Below are positions 56,620 to 64,000 of a DNA stretch of 64,000 bases, one piece after another. Origin of the DNA: Bradyrhizobium elkanii WSM2783. GTDB lineage: Bacteria; Pseudomonadota; Alphaproteobacteria; Rhizobiales; Xanthobacteraceae. The notes beneath the pieces were generated by a model. It saw nothing but the letters and a program-made list of their open reading frames with translations, had not been told where the DNA came from and made no database searches. The position numbers and the translations under genes are program-made. How positions within the stretch are numbered: position 1 is the first letter of the stretch; each line of letters opens with the position of its first letter. The stretch lies in contig NZ_AXAP01000014.1 in NCBI RefSeq assembly GCF_000472865.1, positions 62,097-126,096 of the forward strand, given 5' to 3'.

Positions 56620-56883
56620 ATGCAATTCAGCCGCATCATCGGTCCGACGGAGGACTTCCAAGTTTGGAGCGCGATAAGCTGCGGGTTCTCGTTCGTGATC
56701 AGTAATGAGAGCCGAACCGGCCCCGGCCTTCACGGAGAGCCCGGCTTTGTTGCCTCGTGGCGTCCCATCGATCTGAACAGGCCTGCGATCAGAGTGGGCG
56801 GTTCGCCGTTCAAAACCTTCGCTGAAGCCGAGAATGCGTGTGAGGCGATGCTGAAGCACCTGACCGACGACAGGGCCGGATAG
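56620..56883 (+). CDS. Small hypothetical protein
   Basis: An 87-residue protein with FSRIIGPTEDFQVW, FVISNESRTGPGLHG, FVASWRPIDLNRPAIRVGGSPFKTFAEAENACEAMLKHL. The C-terminal part (GGSPFKTFAEAExAC) resembles small rhizobial proteins I have seen, with no known role. No good ribosome site, so the start is uncertain. Confidence 0.55.
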   Translation: MQFSRIIGPTEDFQVWSAISCGFSFVISNESRTGPGLHGEPGFVASWRPIDLNRPAIRVGGSPFKTFAEAENACEAMLKHLTDDRAG

Positions 56884-57097
56884 GAGCATGAGCACGGCTG
56901 CGGCTGCGGCGCGGTCGGCCCGCCCTGCAACGTCGCGGCGCCTGGTAACGCACGTTGTGGAATATCCACTGGCGTCTCCATCACCGGTACTGTCCCTGGC
57001 GATCAGACGTGGTCAGCCTTGGAACACCAAAGGTTGGGGCGAGTTTACATACGGCCGTAGTCCAGGCGGGAGGCCCGAGACAAAGAAGGGCCGAACC

Positions 57098-57331
57098 ATG
57101 ACAACGTTCCGAACCGATCAAGTTGACGACGACAGGGTGAACATCAAGCGCGCCCCGAACACATTGGCCGGGTCGATCGCCCGGGTCGACGATCATTGGC
57201 GCGTCGAGATCATGTGGGGCGGCCCTGGCGGTGCCATTATCTACGAGGCGCCATCACTGCCCCGCGCGTTGGCGTTCATGGATGGGGTCGACGCGGCATT
57301 CGAACGGGTGATAATGCTCGGAGAGCGCTAG
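57098..57331 (+). CDS. Small hypothetical protein
   Basis: A 77-residue protein starting MTTFRTDQVDDDRVNIKRAPN, then ARVDDHWRVEIMWGGPGGAIIYEAPSLPRALAFMDGVD. The compact mixture of beta and helix suggests a folded small domain. AAGAAGG lies upstream of the ATG. The longer in-frame extension to 56888 looks non-coding. No family recognised. Confidence 0.55.
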   Translation: MTTFRTDQVDDDRVNIKRAPNTLAGSIARVDDHWRVEIMWGGPGGAIIYEAPSLPRALAFMDGVDAAFERVIMLGER

Positions 57332-57544
57332 ACCATATTATGCCGGAGACGGTGTGGGTTGCGCATCGCAACGGAACCATTGGCCCTCCGACGGCACGAA
57401 TTCCAACGATGAGCTGCTGCTCGCGACACTCAAGGCGTTTTGCGAAATCTGAAATCGCGGCAGGTCGCACCTTCCACGATCGTGTTGGCGGCGATATGCG
57501 GATCGCTTCAGGCCGAAATGCCAGGTTGTGGCTCAGTGCGATCG

Positions 57545-58363
57545 CTAAGGTGGGCGCCGCGCCAGGTTGAAGTTCCGGGCCTTGTCCAGATTGCGCGCCT
57601 TTTCCAGCGCGGCTGCACTGGGCATAAGGGCCGAGGCGAGGTCTGCTTCGGTGAAATCGGCGCCGGCGAGATTGGCGTTGGACAAGTCGGCTCCCGCAAG
57701 GTCAGCGTGGTTCAGGTTACAATTCGCCAGATTGGCGTTCTGCAGCTGCGCGAATCCCAGATCGGCGCGCGAGAGATTGGCACCGCTCAGATCCGCATTC
57801 CTGAGATCGGCAGATTTGAGCACGCCACGCATCAGGCCCATCGATTGGTTGCGCATGTCAGCGCTCAAATCGGCGCCCGCAAGCGTGGCCCCAATCAAGT
57901 TGGCACCGGAAAGATCTGCGGTGATGCGAGCGCCGTTCAGATCGGCGCCGCCAAGCTTGGCGCGTTGCATCTGCGTGCCGAGCAGCGATGCCCCTACGAG
58001 AGACGCTTCCGTCAAATCCGCGTCGACCAGCCAGGCCTGGTTCAGGGTGGCTCGATCGAAGCGCGCGCGTTTCAGGCGAGTCCGGTTGAGCTTGACGAGG
58101 CGGAGATTGCCGCCGGAGAAGTCGAGCCCCGAGAGATCGAGATGCGACAGCCGCTTTCCTTGCAAATCCGCAGCGCGTTGGCCCGCGCCGTCCTCAGGCG
58201 CCATCTTGAGAAGCGTCTCGACGTCGGCGCGCGTCATCTCCGATGTCGACATTTCGGGACTGTTGAGGTCGACGCTGCGCAGCATGTCCTGCGACACGGC
58301 GTCAATGGGATCAACCAGCAGCGCCGTCATCGACACAAGGGCAAATGCGAGACGAAACAGCAT
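57545..58363 (-). CDS. Exported pentapeptide-repeat protein
   Basis: A 272-residue protein with a signal (LFRLAFALVSMTALLVDPIDA). From about residue 75 it has around 30 pentapeptide units of the A(D/N)LxX type (for example ADLSG, ANLIG, ADLRN, ANLSR, ADLGF), which fold as a quadrilateral beta-helix. Such proteins can mimic DNA or bind partners; this one is predicted to be exported. GGAG lies 8 bases before the ATG at 58363; starts at 58405 and 58408 would lengthen a signal peptide without support. Confidence 0.85.
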   Translation of the reverse strand: MLFRLAFALVSMTALLVDPIDAVSQDMLRSVDLNSPEMSTSEMTRADVETLLKMAPEDGAGQRAADLQGKRLSHLDLSGLDFSGGNLRLVKLNRTRLKRARFDRATLNQAWLVDADLTEASLVGASLLGTQMQRAKLGGADLNGARITADLSGANLIGATLAGADLSADMRNQSMGLMRGVLKSADLRNADLSGANLSRADLGFAQLQNANLANCNLNHADLAGADLSNANLAGADFTEADLASALMPSAAALEKARNLDKARNFNLARRPP

Positions 58364-58467
58364 CGCTGTCGCTCCGCTCCAGTAACCCGCTATTGTCTCT
58401 TGCATCAAGGTGAAGCGTCAAGTCGCGGTCCTGGTGACTGGAGGGAGCAAACAGGCCGCGAGATCAT

Positions 58468-58506
58468 AGGGCTGCGGCGAAGCAATAGGGCTGCGGCGAA
58501 GCAATA
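58468..58506. repeat. Tandem 19-base duplication
   Basis: AGGGCTGCGGCGAAGCAAT is present twice in a row just before the second copy of the 41-base repeat. Probably recent slippage. Confidence 0.6.
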
Positions 58507-58536
58507 GTGCCAATCTTTATCGGCCGTAGCGCGCCA
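58496..58536 (+). repeat. 41-base repeat, copy 2 (copy 1 at 55189-55229)
   Basis: See the copy at 55189. From the GTG it reads PIFIGRSAP. Confidence 0.6.
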
Positions 58537-58545
58537 TCGTCGGGT

Positions 58546-59019
58546 TCAACTCGGCAAGATGAGGCACGTGGTTGTGCCATGGGCGAGCAATCGGCCCTTG
58601 ACGTCAGTGACACGCCCTTCGGCCGTGCCGATGCGGCGTCCACAATTCAAGACCGTTCCTTCGGCCCTGATCTGGCCTGTTTCCGGCGTGATGGGACGCA
58701 CAAGAGAAATCTTGAACTCGAGCGTTGTCTGGGCCACGCCCATGTCCAGCATCGATTGGACGGCGAGCCCCATACAGCTATCAAGCAGCGTCGCCGTGAG
58801 ACCACCATGGACCGTGCCGGCTGGATTCAAGTGGGCGCCAGTTGGGATGAGCGTCACGACAACGCGACCGCGTGTAGCTTCGGTGACATCGTATCCCAAG
58901 GTTTGCGCCAAGGTGTTGAGAGGAATCGTGCCACTCGCAAGGCCCTGCACGAACTCCAATCCACTCATCGCTTTCTGTGTCTCGGCATCCACCGTCCCGA
59001 AGGTCTTGGTCAGCATCAT
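58546..59019 (-). CDS. PaaI-type hotdog-fold thioesterase
   Basis: A 157-residue protein with the hotdog-fold signature of PaaI thioesterases: HLNPAGTVHGGLTATLLDSCMGLAV (the HGG motif and downstream acid), then TTLEFKISLVRPI and GRLLAHGTTTCLIL. It hydrolyses acyl-CoA thioesters. It lies 15 bases after the AdaA-like gene on the same strand and is probably co-transcribed. Confidence 0.92.
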   Translation of the reverse strand: MMLTKTFGTVDAETQKAMSGLEFVQGLASGTIPLNTLAQTLGYDVTEATRGRVVVTLIPTGAHLNPAGTVHGGLTATLLDSCMGLAVQSMLDMGVAQTTLEFKISLVRPITPETGQIRAEGTVLNCGRRIGTAEGRVTDVKGRLLAHGTTTCLILPS

Positions 59020-59034
59020 ATCGCTCCGTCTCGC

Positions 59035-59613
59035 TCAACTCGTTTTCGTTCTTGGCGACGTGTTCTTGCGAAACGCCGATGGTGACCGGCCATAGATCCG
59101 GCTGAAAGATGCGCTCATGCGCCTTGCGCTCGAAAACCCGGCACGCTTGGCGATGAGAGGAATTGGAAGATCGCTTTCATCGAGGAGACGCTTTGCACGT
59201 TGAACACGAAGCGAAAGCGCGACTTGCAGGGGCGATGCATCGAGGTGCTCGGCAAACAGGCGCGCGAGGTGCCGGGCCCCTACTCCGAGACGCTCGGCCA
59301 ATGCTTCGATATTGCTCCGATCAAGCGCACCGTTTTCGATGAGGGCCAGTGCGCGCTCGACAGTCGTCCTGGTCCCCTTCCAGGCCGGGCAGAATGGAGC
59401 GGCCTCCGGACGGCAGCGGAGGCAAGGTCGAAAACCCGCGTGTTCTGCGGCAGCGGCGCTGCGATAAAACCTCACATTCCGCGAGAGCGGCGTTCGCACC
59501 GGGCAGACGGGCCGGCAATACACCCCCGTCGTCTTCACCGCCACAAACACCAGCCCGTCCCACGCCGGATCGCGGCGCCGAAATGCTTCATACTGTGCGG
59601 CGAAGTCGAGCAT
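59035..59613 (-). CDS. AdaA-like Ada regulatory protein (zinc-cysteine domain + AraC-type HTH)
   Basis: A 192-residue protein. The N-terminal Ada metal-binding domain has Cys33, Cys37, Cys64 and Cys67 (GVYCRPVCP ... RPCLRCRPE) and YEAFRRRDPAWDG at its start. The C-terminal AraC-type DNA-binding domain (about 85-185) has LGVGARHLARLF and IAKRAGFSSARRMSASF. It lacks the methyltransferase domain of full Ada and the glycosylase domain of AlkA fusions. AdaA of this size senses methylphosphotriesters and activates alkylation-repair genes. The neighbour downstream is a thioesterase, not a repair gene. Confidence 0.9.
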   Translation of the reverse strand: MLDFAAQYEAFRRRDPAWDGLVFVAVKTTGVYCRPVCPVRTPLSRNVRFYRSAAAAEHAGFRPCLRCRPEAAPFCPAWKGTRTTVERALALIENGALDRSNIEALAERLGVGARHLARLFAEHLDASPLQVALSLRVQRAKRLLDESDLPIPLIAKRAGFSSARRMSASFSRIYGRSPSAFRKNTSPRTKTS

Positions 59614-59696
59614 GCGATTGCTATAATGACCATCGCCGCAGGTGGCGAGCCACTCCGGAAGATCGGGTCCGAAAACGACCGCCGCCAGGACGGTCC

Positions 59697-59773
59697 GCGC
59701 TCATAGCCAGGCAGGATAGAGCATCGGATTTCGATTCCGAGGGGCGGAAGTTCGAATCTCTCCGAGCGCGCCA
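59697..59773 (+). pseudogene. tRNA-Arg(UCG) pseudogene copy
   Basis: Same length (77 bases) and order as the intact tRNA-Arg at 50544. The anticodon arm and 3' end are identical, but the D-stem GCTC is GCCA, base 7 is changed to A, and the T-stem GGGAG is GGAAG. These break the D-stem and weaken the acceptor and T-stems. Likely non-functional; it could be an old attachment-site copy. Confidence 0.8.
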
Positions 59774-59841
59774 GTCTCAAGCGGGGTAAGCCAATATCTG
59801 CGCACGCCTGCCGCAGCAGCGCGGCCTGGGATGGACCGCGA

Positions 59842-60231
59842 CTACTTTTCGACTTCGACGACGTACCTCCGTACGACTTTGACCGCCTTGTCACGCTGCG
59901 GTGCAAGGTCCGCCCAGGCTTTCGACTTGTAGAACGCTACGGCGTCATCCAAGCTATTCCATTCGACGATCCCCACCCCCTTGGGGGCTGGCCCACCGTC
60001 TATCTCAACAATCCGTCCGGCCGCGGTGCGCAAAGCGTGACCATGGGCTGCTTCTATCGCCTTCCGGGCGGCAGGCAAGTACGCGGCTTGGGCTGAAGCA
60101 TCGAGGATCTCAATTTCGCCGACAGAGTAAGCTTTCGGCTTAGCTCCTTGAGCGTGGAGGCCTTGGACCGCGATAGCTCCAATTGCGACGCCCGCTAGCA
60201 ATACCATTGCGAGTTTGGAACGAGATCTCAT
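59842..60231 (-). CDS. Exported DUF1330 protein
   Basis: A 129-residue protein with signal peptide (LAMVLLAGVAIGAIAVQGLHAQ). The DUF1330 ferredoxin-like dimeric domain follows: KAYSVGEIEILDASAQAAYLPAARKAIEA, GGPAPKGVGIVEWNSLDDAVAFYKSKAWADL. Function unknown, probably a small-ligand binder or enzyme. GGAGGAA precedes the ATG. Confidence 0.9.
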   Translation of the reverse strand: MRSRSKLAMVLLAGVAIGAIAVQGLHAQGAKPKAYSVGEIEILDASAQAAYLPAARKAIEAAHGHALRTAAGRIVEIDGGPAPKGVGIVEWNSLDDAVAFYKSKAWADLAPQRDKAVKVVRRYVVEVEK

Positions 60232-60483
60232 GGCGTTTCCTCCGATTTTGCAATTTCAATCGAAGACGGATGCCCCCTAGCCGTGTGTCGGAATGGCCAA
60301 CTGAAGGTTCAAAGCAGACGGGCTGCTAATGCGCAAAACGCTTGCTCTCCCTAGCGGATGTACGGAGGAGCGACGCAAGCGCTGACAACACCGTTTGCAA
60401 GACGCCATCTACGATTTTCGATCTTGCACGCTGTTGTATTGCCGTCATTCTAACGACAACAAGCTGGCCGGCTTGAAGCGTAG

Positions 60484-60714
60484 GCTTCGGCTCCTCCCGC
60501 CAACGCGATCACGGAACCCGCGGTCTATTTTCCTCATCCGGAATGGCAGTTCGCCTACGACATGGACAACGGGGTGGCCGTCGCCAACCGGAAGAAGCTG
60601 CTCGACCGCCCCGCAACCGACAGGATGAAGATGCTGGGCTTCCACTGGCCCTATCCCGGCCTGGGCTTTGCCGAGCGGAAGGGCACGGGATATCAATATG
60701 TGCCGGCGGCCTGA
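60484..60714 (+). pseudogene. C-terminal remnant of an MBL-fold metallo-hydrolase
   Basis: One frame reads NAITEPAVYFPHPEWQF, AYDMDNGVAVANRKKLLDRPATD and MLGFHWPYPGLGFAERKGTGYQYVPAA to a stop. This is the typical C-terminal end of periplasmic MBL-fold hydrolases (the DMD ... RRxLLD and GFHxPxPGLG motifs, including the late histidine). The HxHxDH metal-binding N-terminal part is absent and a TAG lies just upstream, so it is a fragment. Confidence 0.7.
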
Positions 60715-60881
60715 CGAGCCGCCTTCCCGACATCGTCGGTGGCGAAATCCTCCCGAGGCAATTTGCAAGCGGCGCCGCAATCTGCCGAATTCTCCTTGAA
60801 GCTTCAGAGCGCATCCGATAAAATTACAACTATTGCTCGATACGTTTGCTGTTGATAGATATTGCAATCTCCGAGAGTGCG

Positions 60882-62606
60882 ATGCAGCGCTGGCTGATTT
60901 CAGGCGCATCGGGGCAGTTAGGCGGTCATATCCTCCGTGCGCTCTCGCATCGTCGTCCTGGCGACTATGTGCATGCGCTTGGCCGTGCCCCGCTGCCGGG
61001 TGCCCATGTCACCGAATGGGTGGATCTCAGAAGCGGCGCGGCTTTGATGGAGTTGCTGCAACGCGCGGCGCCCACGCGCGTCCTGCACCTTGCTGCAGTG
61101 CCGCCGGTGGTCGCCGAGTCCAATCCCGCCTCCTGCCATGCGCTCCACGTTGGCGCCGCGATGAGGATGGCGGCTTACGCCGCCTCCACGAACGGCTGGA
61201 TGCTGTATGCCTCGTCCGATTTCGTGTGGGACGGAAACGGCGGGTTCCACGATGAAGGCGATGTGCCGCTTCCGGCGAACGTCTATGGCCGAAGCAAGCT
61301 TGCCGGCGAGCGTGTCGTCGCAGAGCACGGCTGTGGATTGGTCGCCCGCTACTCGCTGCTGTTCGGTTTCCCGGTCAATCAGCGCCAGACATCATGGACC
61401 ACGATCGCCGCACGCCTGAAGCGCAACGAACCGGTCGCCGCGATAGACAACGAATGGCGATCGGCAATCAGCCTGGCCGACGCTGCTTTGGCAACAATAG
61501 AGCTGGCAGCGCAGCGCCATCATGGACTCGTGCACATTTCAGGCTCATCCGCGATGACGCCGTACGAGATCATCAGCATGATGCGCCAGGAGATGAACTC
61601 GGTGTCTGAGATCCAGCGGGTCTCGCGGGCCTCGTTCAGCCCGAACATGATCCGGCCGCGCAACGTCACCCAGTCGAACAGCCGGCTGAGGCGCCTCCTT
61701 CCGGGATTCGAACCCATGCCTTTACGCTCTGCTCTGCGCACCCCGCGGGGCGCGGTGCCGCGCTTTTCCGTGATCATTCCGGTGTATCACGGAGCCGACG
61801 CCGTGGGGCGGAGCCTGGCTGCACTTGCCGATCAGCAATTCGATGACGATGACGGACTGCAAGCGAGCGATGTCGAGGTGCTGCTGGCACTGAACGACGG
61901 CCGACCAGACAGCGAGGCGGCGGCGGAGGCGCATGTCGCGAGCCTGCGTGCACGGAACTTCCACGTGCGATTGCTACGGACCCCGCCGACCCGCCGCGCC
62001 GCCATAGCCGCGGCCGAGGCGGTGGCGGCTGCCGGCAGCCATCGCCTCTATCTGGACCAGGACGCCAGATTATCTCCGCACGCGCTTTCCGCCATATTTG
62101 CAGCGCTCACGAGCACAGGCATTCAATTCGCCGCGCCTCGCGCGCGGTTCGATCCCTCCCCTTCCCTGGTGGTGCGCGCGTTCTGCCGTTACTGGAGCGC
62201 TTTACCCTATTGCGATGCTTCGCCCGTCACCATGGGCGCCTATGCGGTGTCAGCCGAGGGCCGGCGACGTTGGGGCGCGCTCCCGCAGCTCGCTTCGGAC
62301 GACAAGTTTGTCCGGATGCTGTTCGCGCCGAAGGAGCGGCTGCTGCTGACGTCGGAGAGCTATCATGTGGTGGCGCCGCAAGGCTGGCGCGAGCTGATCC
62401 GAGCCCGGCGCCGCTACCTGCGTGGTAATCGCGAACTGGCGCGCGCGACCCACCTTGCTCCTCCAGATCCGGTTCCACGTTACAGGGGCGTGCTCAGGCC
62501 GCTGTTGCGACCGTCGGCCTGGTTCGACTTCGCGGTCTTCGTCGCGGCCTATGGGGCGACCTGGCTGGCGGAAAGCGTCGGGGCGCGAACGATGAGACCA
62601 TCGTGA
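60882..62606 (+). CDS. Fusion of RmlD-like SDR sugar-nucleotide reductase and GT2 glycosyltransferase
   Basis: The 574-residue protein has two enzymes in one chain. Residues 1-285 are an extended SDR with nucleotide-binding SGASGQLGGHI, the WVDLRS and RVLHLAAV motifs, and catalytic NVYGRSKLAGE (Tyr135, Lys139), like RmlD dTDP-4-dehydrorhamnose reductase. Residues from 294 (RFSVIIPVYHGAD) are a GT2 transferase with LYLDQDARL and LASDDKFVRM. It may make a sugar nucleotide and transfer the sugar. GAGAG precedes the ATG at 60882. The end overlaps the next start as GTGA. Confidence 0.87.
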   Translation: MQRWLISGASGQLGGHILRALSHRRPGDYVHALGRAPLPGAHVTEWVDLRSGAALMELLQRAAPTRVLHLAAVPPVVAESNPASCHALHVGAAMRMAAYAASTNGWMLYASSDFVWDGNGGFHDEGDVPLPANVYGRSKLAGERVVAEHGCGLVARYSLLFGFPVNQRQTSWTTIAARLKRNEPVAAIDNEWRSAISLADAALATIELAAQRHHGLVHISGSSAMTPYEIISMMRQEMNSVSEIQRVSRASFSPNMIRPRNVTQSNSRLRRLLPGFEPMPLRSALRTPRGAVPRFSVIIPVYHGADAVGRSLAALADQQFDDDDGLQASDVEVLLALNDGRPDSEAAAEAHVASLRARNFHVRLLRTPPTRRAAIAAAEAVAAAGSHRLYLDQDARLSPHALSAIFAALTSTGIQFAAPRARFDPSPSLVVRAFCRYWSALPYCDASPVTMGAYAVSAEGRRRWGALPQLASDDKFVRMLFAPKERLLLTSESYHVVAPQGWRELIRARRRYLRGNRELARATHLAPPDPVPRYRGVLRPLLRPSAWFDFAVFVAAYGATWLAESVGARTMRPS

Positions 62607-64000
62607 ACCGCGCCCTTGATGTCGTCATCCCCGCAGGTGGCGATCCTGGGCTGCTTTTGCGATGCCTGGTTGCGCTTCGGTGCGACGGCAACGAGATCGA
62701 CCTTCGGGTGATCGTGGTGGCAAACGGGCCGGCGTTAAGCCAAAACCAGGCGACCGCCCGGTCATTGCTGACGGCGTTCGAGAATGAACGCCAAACATTG
62801 ATCGTCGTAGCGAACACCTGTCCGGGCAAGACCGCAGCGCTCAATCGGGGCGATCGCGAACGTCGCGGCGGGGCGGTCCTTTACCTTGACGCTGACACCA
62901 TCATTCTCCCTGGCACCTTGGCCGCGATTGTCGCGGGCCTGGCCACCGATGAGCCGCTTCTCGTCGCGCCCCCCATGGTGCTGGTTCGGCCGGAGGGCCG
63001 ACTGGAGCGCGGGTTCGCCTCGGTGTGGCCGCGTCTCTCCGGGATGGAAAACGACGTCGTCGGGGCCGGCCTCTATGCCACCAACGCGGCGGGCCGCCGC
63101 AGGTGGCGCGAGTTTCCCCTGATCGCGGCGGACGATCTGTTCGTGCGCTCGCGCTTCGCGAGAGGCGAACGAAAACTGCTTGCGGCGGGCGGCTTCCTGT
63201 TCAACATCCCACAAGGATCGGATCTGCTCCGCGCCAAGCGCCGATGGGACCACGGCAATCGCGCCCTTGCAGGACTGCACGATGTTCAACCAGGTAACCT
63301 GCCCAAGAGGTCGTTCCGGTCCCGATTGGGCGATGTCGGGCGGCTCTGGCGAGAAGGCCCTGGCCTCGCCTGCTTCGTACTGCTTGCGCTCTCGGCACGG
63401 CTCACACGAGGCGAGAGCGATGGTGCCGCCGCGTGGATCGGGCCAAAGCCGCGGCCGATTGCACCAATCGCACCACGCCGGCCGCACATCGGCATATGCA
63501 TCGTCACGCATAACAACGCTAACGAGATCGAAGCCTGCCTCGCTTCGCTGAAATCCCGCTGGTCCGATCTTTCGATTCGAATCGAGGACAACGCGTCGGT
63601 CGACGGCACGGTCGATCTGGTTCGACGAACCGGATGCCGCACAAAGATCACAGCGAACCTCGTCAATCGCGGTTTCGCCGCTTCGGTCAACCGACTAGCC
63701 GCCGATTTCGGTGAGGAAGTCGACCATCTTCTGCTCGTCAATCCGGACGTCGAACTGGCAGCCGACGCGATCGATCAGTTGATCGCGACCTCGCTGGCGA
63801 GCGAGACGGAGGCGATTGTCGGCGGACGGATGATGCGGTACGACGGCAGCGTCGACCCGACCAACTGCCTTGCCGAACCGTCGCTCCGGCAATCGATCGC
63901 GTTCGCATTGGGCCTGCGGCGCTGGCCCTGTTGCGGGTGGCTCGATCCGGATGCGCTCGGCGGCTGGTGCCGCACCGGTATTCGAACAGTCCCCGTGCTC
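62603..64000 (+). CDS. Tandem GT2 glycosyltransferase (partial, runs off right edge)
   Basis: The frame is open from a GTG at 62603 to the window edge, 466 codons without a stop. The GTG overlaps the previous stop (GTGA), so translation is coupled. The first GT2-like module (residues 4-270) has VVIPAGGDPGLLLRCL, LDADTII and AADDLFVRSRF. The second (from 295) starts HIGICIVTHNNANEIEACL and has DNASVDGTVDLV, NRGFAASVNRL and LLVNPDVEL. The first module lacks the usual TxxR contacts, so one may be degenerate. With the SDR-GT2 fusion it should assemble a surface glycan. Confidence 0.85.
   Translation, partial: MNRALDVVIPAGGDPGLLLRCLVALRCDGNEIDLRVIVVANGPALSQNQATARSLLTAFENERQTLIVVANTCPGKTAALNRGDRERRGGAVLYLDADTIILPGTLAAIVAGLATDEPLLVAPPMVLVRPEGRLERGFASVWPRLSGMENDVVGAGLYATNAAGRRRWREFPLIAADDLFVRSRFARGERKLLAAGGFLFNIPQGSDLLRAKRRWDHGNRALAGLHDVQPGNLPKRSFRSRLGDVGRLWREGPGLACFVLLALSARLTRGESDGAAAWIGPKPRPIAPIAPRRPHIGICIVTHNNANEIEACLASLKSRWSDLSIRIEDNASVDGTVDLVRRTGCRTKITANLVNRGFAASVNRLAADFGEEVDHLLLVNPDVELAADAIDQLIATSLASETEAIVGGRMMRYDGSVDPTNCLAEPSLRQSIAFALGLRRWPCCGWLDPDALGGWCRTGIRTVPVL

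Larger units (their letters stand above)
50621..59773. mobile_element. Putative accessory island flanked by tRNA-Arg and a tRNA-Arg pseudogene
   Basis: About 9.1 kb lie between an intact tRNA-Arg and a damaged full-length copy in the same orientation. The interval is rich in short orphan genes, paralogous pairs and triples, gene remnants and tandem repeats, and poor in housekeeping genes. This fits an integrated or duplicated accessory segment bounded by tRNA-derived ends. No integrase or transposase gene was found, so the mechanism and even the island status are inferred. Confidence 0.4.

Overview
The window is high-GC DNA from an alphaproteobacterium, most likely Bradyrhizobium or a close relative such as Rhodopseudomonas. 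Four things suggest this: families typical of that group (a short FliN, a PccA-type carboxylase, DUF6496, DUF6328 and DUF4142 proteins, a histone H1-like Lys/Ala protein), dispersed palindromic repeats that I remember from Bradyrhizobium intergenic regions, short operons with ATGA/GTGA overlaps, and the codon bias. This is inference; no 16S or other marker gene is present.

Left part (1-24 kb). The left edge cuts an RTX-like calcium-binding repeat protein. Next comes a metabolic cluster: a TetR regulator with a class II aldolase and a DUF2520 dehydrogenase-like protein on the minus strand, divergent from an AidB-like acyl-CoA dehydrogenase, with a perfect palindrome between them. The minus strand from 5.5 to 18.9 kb carries a cell-surface signalling operon (STN-domain protein, ECF sigma factor, FecR anti-sigma) followed by a giant filamentous haemagglutinin-type adhesin that is broken by one frameshift near 7.19 kb. 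Housekeeping genes follow: tRNA-Leu(GAG), fliN, lipB, acyP, an oxaloacetate decarboxylase-like lyase and the biotin-dependent carboxylase alpha subunit pccA.

Middle part (24-50 kb). This holds stress, signalling and transport genes: a secreted nuclease-like protein, a three-PAS hybrid histidine kinase, DUF6496, a PPC-domain protein, a PfpI/DJ-1 protein, an FMN-reductase-like protein, a DUF6328 membrane protein, DUF4142, a PAP2 phosphatase, a membrane GGDEF-EAL protein, a tungstate uptake pair (tupA and tupB convergent and overlapping), a Czc-type metal efflux pair without its outer-membrane partner, an alkaline-phosphatase-fold exported enzyme, a 1-Cys peroxiredoxin, a class III cyclase with a c-type haem motif in its sensor, and the H1-like protein. 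Two dispersed repeat elements fill 48.8-49.4 kb.

Right part (50-64 kb). An intact tRNA-Arg(UCG) at 50,544 and a decayed copy of the same tRNA at 59,697 bracket about 9.1 kb of accessory DNA. It holds small orphan genes, paralogous small genes, gene remnants (SRAP, a 'MHESGT' family), a protein built on a 35-residue tandem repeat, a pentapeptide-repeat protein, a PaaI-type thioesterase and an AdaA-like regulator. No integrase was seen. Beyond it are a DUF1330 protein, a metallo-beta-lactamase-fold remnant, and a surface-glycan locus: a single polypeptide fusing a sugar-nucleotide reductase-like SDR to a GT2 glycosyltransferase, translationally coupled to a protein with two GT2-like modules that runs off the right edge.
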